The translations under genes and the position numbers were made by a program. From Certhia americana (Eukaryota > Chordata > Aves > Passeriformes > Certhiidae), in the NCBI GenBank assembly GCA_018697195.1, contig JAGMWU010000051.1:62001-126000 (forward strand): a stretch of DNA of 64,000 nt, read 5' to 3'. The notes beneath the pieces were generated by a model. It searched no databases, was not told the origin of the DNA, and saw only the letters and a program-made list of their open reading frames with translations. Every line of letters begins with the position of its first letter. Positions within the stretch are counted from its first letter, which is position 1. Below, in pieces: positions 62,900 through 64,000 of this stretch.

Positions 62900-64000
62900 A
62901 TTGTTTTTATCTGTTCCTGCCCTCTTCAAACACTACACTTAAACTAAAGGATGGTCTGTTGGGCCAGATCTGCTCTAAGAAAATGAAAACATTGTAATAA
63001 TTTTTAAACATGATTGCTGTTCTGAAAGGGCTGGTAGATTCAGTAGTGGGTTGTTTGACTCTTGTGTCTCAGGCTTAGCTGTAATATTTACATTATTTGT
63101 ACCTATAGGAATCAATTTCTGGAAAGAAATCTGAATTTCAACTACAGTGCTACTTTATGCAAGTTGGCCAGAAGGGAATGCTGCCTCCCACAGACCACAA
63201 GTGATGTGCTTCTCTGGGAGGGAAGAAAGATGACCTAGGCAGAAAATTTTGGGGGGTTTTGTGGTTTGATTTTGGGTTTTTTATTTTGTGTTTTCTCAAA
63301 ACAAAAAACCAGCCAGACACAAAGGCAACAAAAAAGGAAGAAGTGGTCAAGTTGGTCAGAAACAGAAATGTTGCTTTTATTTTATAAACAGTGGGAATAA
63401 GGAGATAAGAGTTCAATAGTCATTGAGATGATTAGTGGACTGAGGCATGGCAGTGAAACAGTGTTAGTGTGGAAAAACAGGGGGAAAGTATTCCTACATA
63501 CACCCTCACAGTTTGGAAATAATGGAGGAGATTTCGGGTAATGTGCTGCTGAAGGAGAGTGGGGACAAGTCACAGGTGTGACAGAAGAGAGGTGAAAAAG
63601 CAGGTATGCACCAAACAAAGTCAAGGAGAAAAATCTCAGCTTATGGAGGGTAATTCAGGGAACCAGTGTACTTCCTTGTCTTCATGGTGACAGTATTGAC
63701 TTAGCAATTAAAGAGCCAGTCACTGACACTTGAAACTTGGGCGAGCACAACATAGAGGAAGAAAATACTGAGAAGCAATGTAGGAAACTAACTGCATAAG
63801 GGAAATGGATGGTGGAGCTAACTGAAATCCAGAAGAGAAAGAGCTGACATGGAAAGGACTGCAAAGACTAACCCTAGGAGTCTGAAGATCTAAAAGAGGA
63901 GAAAAAATGAGTCAGATGAGAGATTCAGCTAAGAATCCAGGATCCGCTGTGAACCTTTAATAAAAATTGAGCCCATTTATGAGAATAGATCACAAACTGT
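62900..64000. other. Sequence downstream of RIBC2, no recognised gene
   Basis: Frames are short and lack domains. A T/G-rich patch with an adjoining A-rich patch lies at about 63245-63320. In mammals FBLN1 follows RIBC2, but no exon of it is visible before the window ends. Confidence 0.6.

Overview
The window is vertebrate nuclear DNA, most likely from a songbird. It holds three complete intron-containing genes with GT-AG introns, CpG-rich promoters, many CR1 LINE fragments (the dominant bird retrotransposon) and one tRNA-Ile-headed SINE with a CR1-like tail, the type known from passerines. The gene order FAM118A(+), SMC1B(-), RIBC2(+) is the one I recall from human chromosome 22q13, so this is a conserved synteny block. 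All three reading frames could be joined exon by exon with phases that agree. They give 357, 1238 and 379 residues, with no internal stop or frameshift.

Layout: 1-3500 shows no gene. A CR1 piece (3.5-3.7 kb) and an LTR-like element (4.0-4.6 kb) precede a CpG island (4.74-5.87 kb), which is the likely FAM118A promoter. FAM118A coding exons run from 7364 to 15978, with a poly(A) signal at 16097. After a 1.6-kb gap with no gene comes the convergent SMC1B gene: 25 coding exons from 49069 down to 18795, with a candidate poly(A) signal near 17752. Its introns carry a same-strand LTR-like element (21.88-22.25 kb) and about 2 kb of antisense CR1 (36.1-38.2 kb). SMC1B and RIBC2 start head to head, 768 bp apart, across a CpG island that is largely a 54/48-bp GC-rich minisatellite. 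RIBC2 has 7 coding exons from 49838 to 62821. Its introns hold CR1 copies, a 20-bp minisatellite and the SINE. From about 62.9 kb to the end I see no gene.

Functions: FAM118A is a SIR2-fold protein related to bacterial anti-phage SIR2 proteins. SMC1B is the meiotic cohesin SMC1 beta ATPase. RIBC2 is a RIB43A-type protein of ciliary and flagellar doublet microtubules. SMC1B and RIBC2 share a promoter region and are both expected in testis, so co-expression is plausible. I found no undescribed biological system. The best leads are the minisatellite inside the shared promoter, the same-strand LTR poly(A) signal just upstream of the SMC1B Walker B exon, and the intact SIR2-like motifs of FAM118A.
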